DNA from: Desulfococcaceae bacterium HSG9
Lineage (GTDB): Bacteria > Desulfobacterota > Desulfobacteria > Desulfobacterales > JAUCGF01
Direction of reading: 5' to 3'
Assembly: GCA_030378005.1 (NCBI GenBank)
Contig: JAUCGF010000102.1
Span: forward strand, 1 to 54,883
Length of the DNA stretch: 54,883 bases
The notes below the pieces were generated by a model, which searched no databases, was not told where the DNA came from, and was given only the letters and a program-made list of their open reading frames with translations. Shown here in pieces: positions 53,179-54,883 of the stretch. The translations under genes were made by a program, and so were the position numbers. How positions within the stretch are numbered: position 1 is the stretch's first letter; each line of letters begins with the position of its first letter.

Positions 53179-53188
53179 GTAACGTTAC
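53179..53188. promoter_or_regulatory. Perfect palindrome at the start of the transcript
   Basis: gtaacgttac begins about 15 bp after the -10 box; the half-site cgttac also lies in the promoter spacer (53151-53156). Possible operator for the activator itself or another regulator. Confidence 0.45.
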
Positions 53189-53220
53189 AATCATGCTGAC
53201 ATGTTCGGAGTTGCTGAATT

Positions 53221-54624
53221 ATGGCCTTTAAAACCCATGAAATCTGGAACAACCGTTTTTTAAACCTGATTATCGATTCAATGGCGGACGGCGTTTTCAC
53301 GCTGGACGCCAAGGGACGGATATCTTCCTGGAATGCCTCAATGGAGCGAATCAGCGGATATTCTTCTACTGAGGCGCTGGGACAAACCTGTCGCCTTTTA
53401 CAATTTAACCGCTGTTTCGGACTGGAATGCCCAGGCAATTTAAGTGAATGCGGTATATTTAAACATGGCCAAGCCAAGAATGATGAATGTATGCTCTGCC
53501 ACAAGGACGGGCGCGACGTTTCGGTAATTAAAAATGCCAGGGCGGTGCGTGATGAAAACGGAGTCATTATCGGGGTTGTGGAAACCCTCACCGATTTGAC
53601 GGAATTAAAAAAAGCCCGTCGTAAAGCCGAAGAAGCCGCATGGCGGTTGGAGGAAAAGCACCATTTCGGCAATATCATCGGCAAAAGCGCGGCTATGCGT
53701 CAGGTTTTCACGGCGATTCAAGCGGCGGCGGCCAGTCATGCCAACATATTGATTGAAGGCCAAAGCGGAACCGGTAAAGAGTTGGTGGCCGGAGCAATCC
53801 ATTTTAACAGCGCCTTAAAAGAGAATCCGCTGGTAACCGTGAATTGCAGCGCCCTTTCCGAGTCCCTGCTGGAAAGCGAACTGTTCGGCCATGTCAAAGG
53901 GGCGTTTACCGGAGCGATGCGCAATCGCAAGGGACGCTTCGAAGAAGCCCACGGCGGAACTGTTTTTTTGGATGAAATCGGTGAAATCAGCCCGTTTATT
54001 CAGGTCAAACTGCTGCGAGTCTTACAGGAACGAGAAGTTGAACGGGTGGGCGAGTCGCGTAAACGGAAAATCAATATTCGCGTAGTCGCCGCCACGCACC
54101 GTGATTTGCATGATCTTGTTCGAAAGGGGCATTTCCGCGAAGATTTGTATTACCGCCTGAAAGTTTTCCCCATCAAAATTCCGCCTCTGCGTGAACACAA
54201 AGAGGATATCCCGCTTTTAATAAATCATTTCATCAAGGGGCAAAATAAAATGACAGGCAAAACAATCGGCAGCGTCTCACAAGCGGCGATGCGTATCATT
54301 TTGGATTATGCCTGGCCCGGCAATGTACGCGAACTGGAAAATGCGATTGAACATGCGTTTGTTCTATGCAGCGATAATCAGATTGATGCGTTTGATTTGC
54401 CGTTGGAAATCCGTCAGATGCATTACGAACCGTTACAAGCTGAAAAAACGCCGGCTGTACCGACACGAAGTCGGAAAAAGCTGGTCAAGACACAACTGTT
54501 GACGCTTTTAGATGCTTGTGAATGGAACAAAGCCGAAGTCGCCCGCCGGGTAGGTTTGAGCCGCACGGCGATATGGAAATATATGAAAAAGTGGGAAATT
54601 CCGTTGCAGCCGCCATCTTCTTAG
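53221..54624 (+). CDS. PAS-domain sigma-54-dependent transcriptional activator
   Basis: 467 residues. The N-terminal PAS domain (about 10-130) contains six Cys at 57, 65, 70, 77, 90 and 93, the last two as CMLC, suggesting a metal or redox-sensing insertion. The AAA+ domain (about 150-390) has Walker A GQSGTGKE (180-187), the sigma-54 contact loop GAFTGA (227-232), Walker B TVFLDEIGE and arginine-finger segments (FREDLYYRL). A Fis-type HTH (about 422-455, KAEVARRVGLSRTAIWKYM) ends it. It would activate sigma-54 promoters in response to a redox or metabolite cue. The target is unknown; the nearest divergent genes are the thioredoxin-metV-metF-mrp group. The ATG has GGAG about ten bases upstream. 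Confidence 0.92.
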   Translation: MAFKTHEIWNNRFLNLIIDSMADGVFTLDAKGRISSWNASMERISGYSSTEALGQTCRLLQFNRCFGLECPGNLSECGIFKHGQAKNDECMLCHKDGRDVSVIKNARAVRDENGVIIGVVETLTDLTELKKARRKAEEAAWRLEEKHHFGNIIGKSAAMRQVFTAIQAAAASHANILIEGQSGTGKELVAGAIHFNSALKENPLVTVNCSALSESLLESELFGHVKGAFTGAMRNRKGRFEEAHGGTVFLDEIGEISPFIQVKLLRVLQEREVERVGESRKRKINIRVVAATHRDLHDLVRKGHFREDLYYRLKVFPIKIPPLREHKEDIPLLINHFIKGQNKMTGKTIGSVSQAAMRIILDYAWPGNVRELENAIEHAFVLCSDNQIDAFDLPLEIRQMHYEPLQAEKTPAVPTRSRKKLVKTQLLTLLDACEWNKAEVARRVGLSRTAIWKYMKKWEIPLQPPSS

Positions 54625-54758
54625 GATACGGTATCACCATCAAAACAGGCCGATACGGCAAAAAATATTATGTTATCGGCACGATTATTGCATTTGAAGA
54701 TTGCAAAAATTCAGCGTAAGGAAATTCCCAATAAATAAACTACCTATTTTAGCTGTGG

Positions 54759-54836
54759 TGTAGGGTGGGTGTAGAGAAACGAAACCCACCGAATGCTGAT
54801 TAATGGTGGGTTTCGTTTCTCTACACCCACCCTACA
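54759..54836. repeat. Perfect 32-bp inverted repeat
   Basis: Arms 54759-54790 and 54805-54836 are perfectly complementary around a 14-base loop. A T-rich stretch follows (ttattttttg near 54847), so it might also end the activator transcript. It resembles dispersed gtagggtgggt-type palindromes of other bacteria (from recollection). Confidence 0.9.
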
Positions 54837-54883
54837 TTTGGGGTATATTATTTTTTGTGAAATCCCTAACATTAATTATCTGA

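Overview
The window looks like a chromosomal segment of an AT-rich, sulfate-reducer-like member of the Desulfobacterota (Desulfobacterales-type). This is inferred, not proven. The evidence is a metV-metF pair typical of Wood-Ljungdahl-pathway anaerobes next to an Mrp ATPase, a Cys-rich PAS sigma-54 activator, and many dispersed palindromic repeats between genes. No rRNA, tRNA or CRISPR array was seen.

Layout. (1) 1-666 is gene-free and holds two 161-bp direct repeats with nested inverted repeats. (2) 667-45111 is one very large surface-glycan locus, all on the minus strand and so transcribed from high to low coordinates. It starts with a winged-helix regulator (45111-44533), followed by precursor genes ugd, gmd and fcl. 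Next come the ABC exporter genes wzm (39678-38866) and wzt (29635-28259), many glycosyltransferases, and six class I or TylF-type methyltransferases. At its promoter-distal end is a tightly overlapping GDP-heptose module: hddA, hddC, gmhA, gmhB, a transaldolase and a short Gmd-like dehydratase. Between wzm and wzt the locus is broken up. That stretch holds a cohesin/FG-GAP secreted protein, a small secreted protein, a truncated second wzt, an IS4-like transposase relic, a relic of a Gfo/Idh gene, and an imported-looking pair (nucleotidyltransferase-Nudix fusion and formyltransferase). (3) 45112-45893 is a repeat-rich gap. (4) 48888-45894 is a substrate-binding protein/permease/ATPase importer operon with a good sigma-70 promoter, followed by a 64-aa membrane protein. 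(5) 49600-52828 (minus) holds mrp, metF, metV and a thioredoxin-like gene. (6) 53221-54624 is the only clear plus-strand gene, a PAS-AAA+-Fis sigma-54 activator with a near-consensus sigma-70 promoter and a palindrome just downstream of it. The window ends in a perfect 32-bp inverted repeat.

How the genes fit together. Nucleotide sugars (UDP-glucuronate, GDP-fucose, probably GDP-6-deoxy-heptose, and amino or formylated sugars) feed cytoplasmic glycosyltransferases. The chain is probably exported by Wzm/Wzt, whose C-terminal domain may read a terminal modification. A GT4 enzyme with a C-terminal Cys-bearing coiled coil (21106-23163) is a candidate chain-length ruler. Two 900-residue polytopic proteins, next to a polyprenyl-phosphate GT2, are candidate GT-C enzymes that decorate the chain on the periplasmic side.

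The most unusual items are the GT with the 14/11-residue Cys coiled-coil repeats, the paired giant GT-C-like proteins, the transaldolase inside a GDP-heptose operon, the IVS-like bS23 element duplicated between gmd and fcl, and an orphan plus-strand terminator at 49547-49574 that may end an unannotated RNA.
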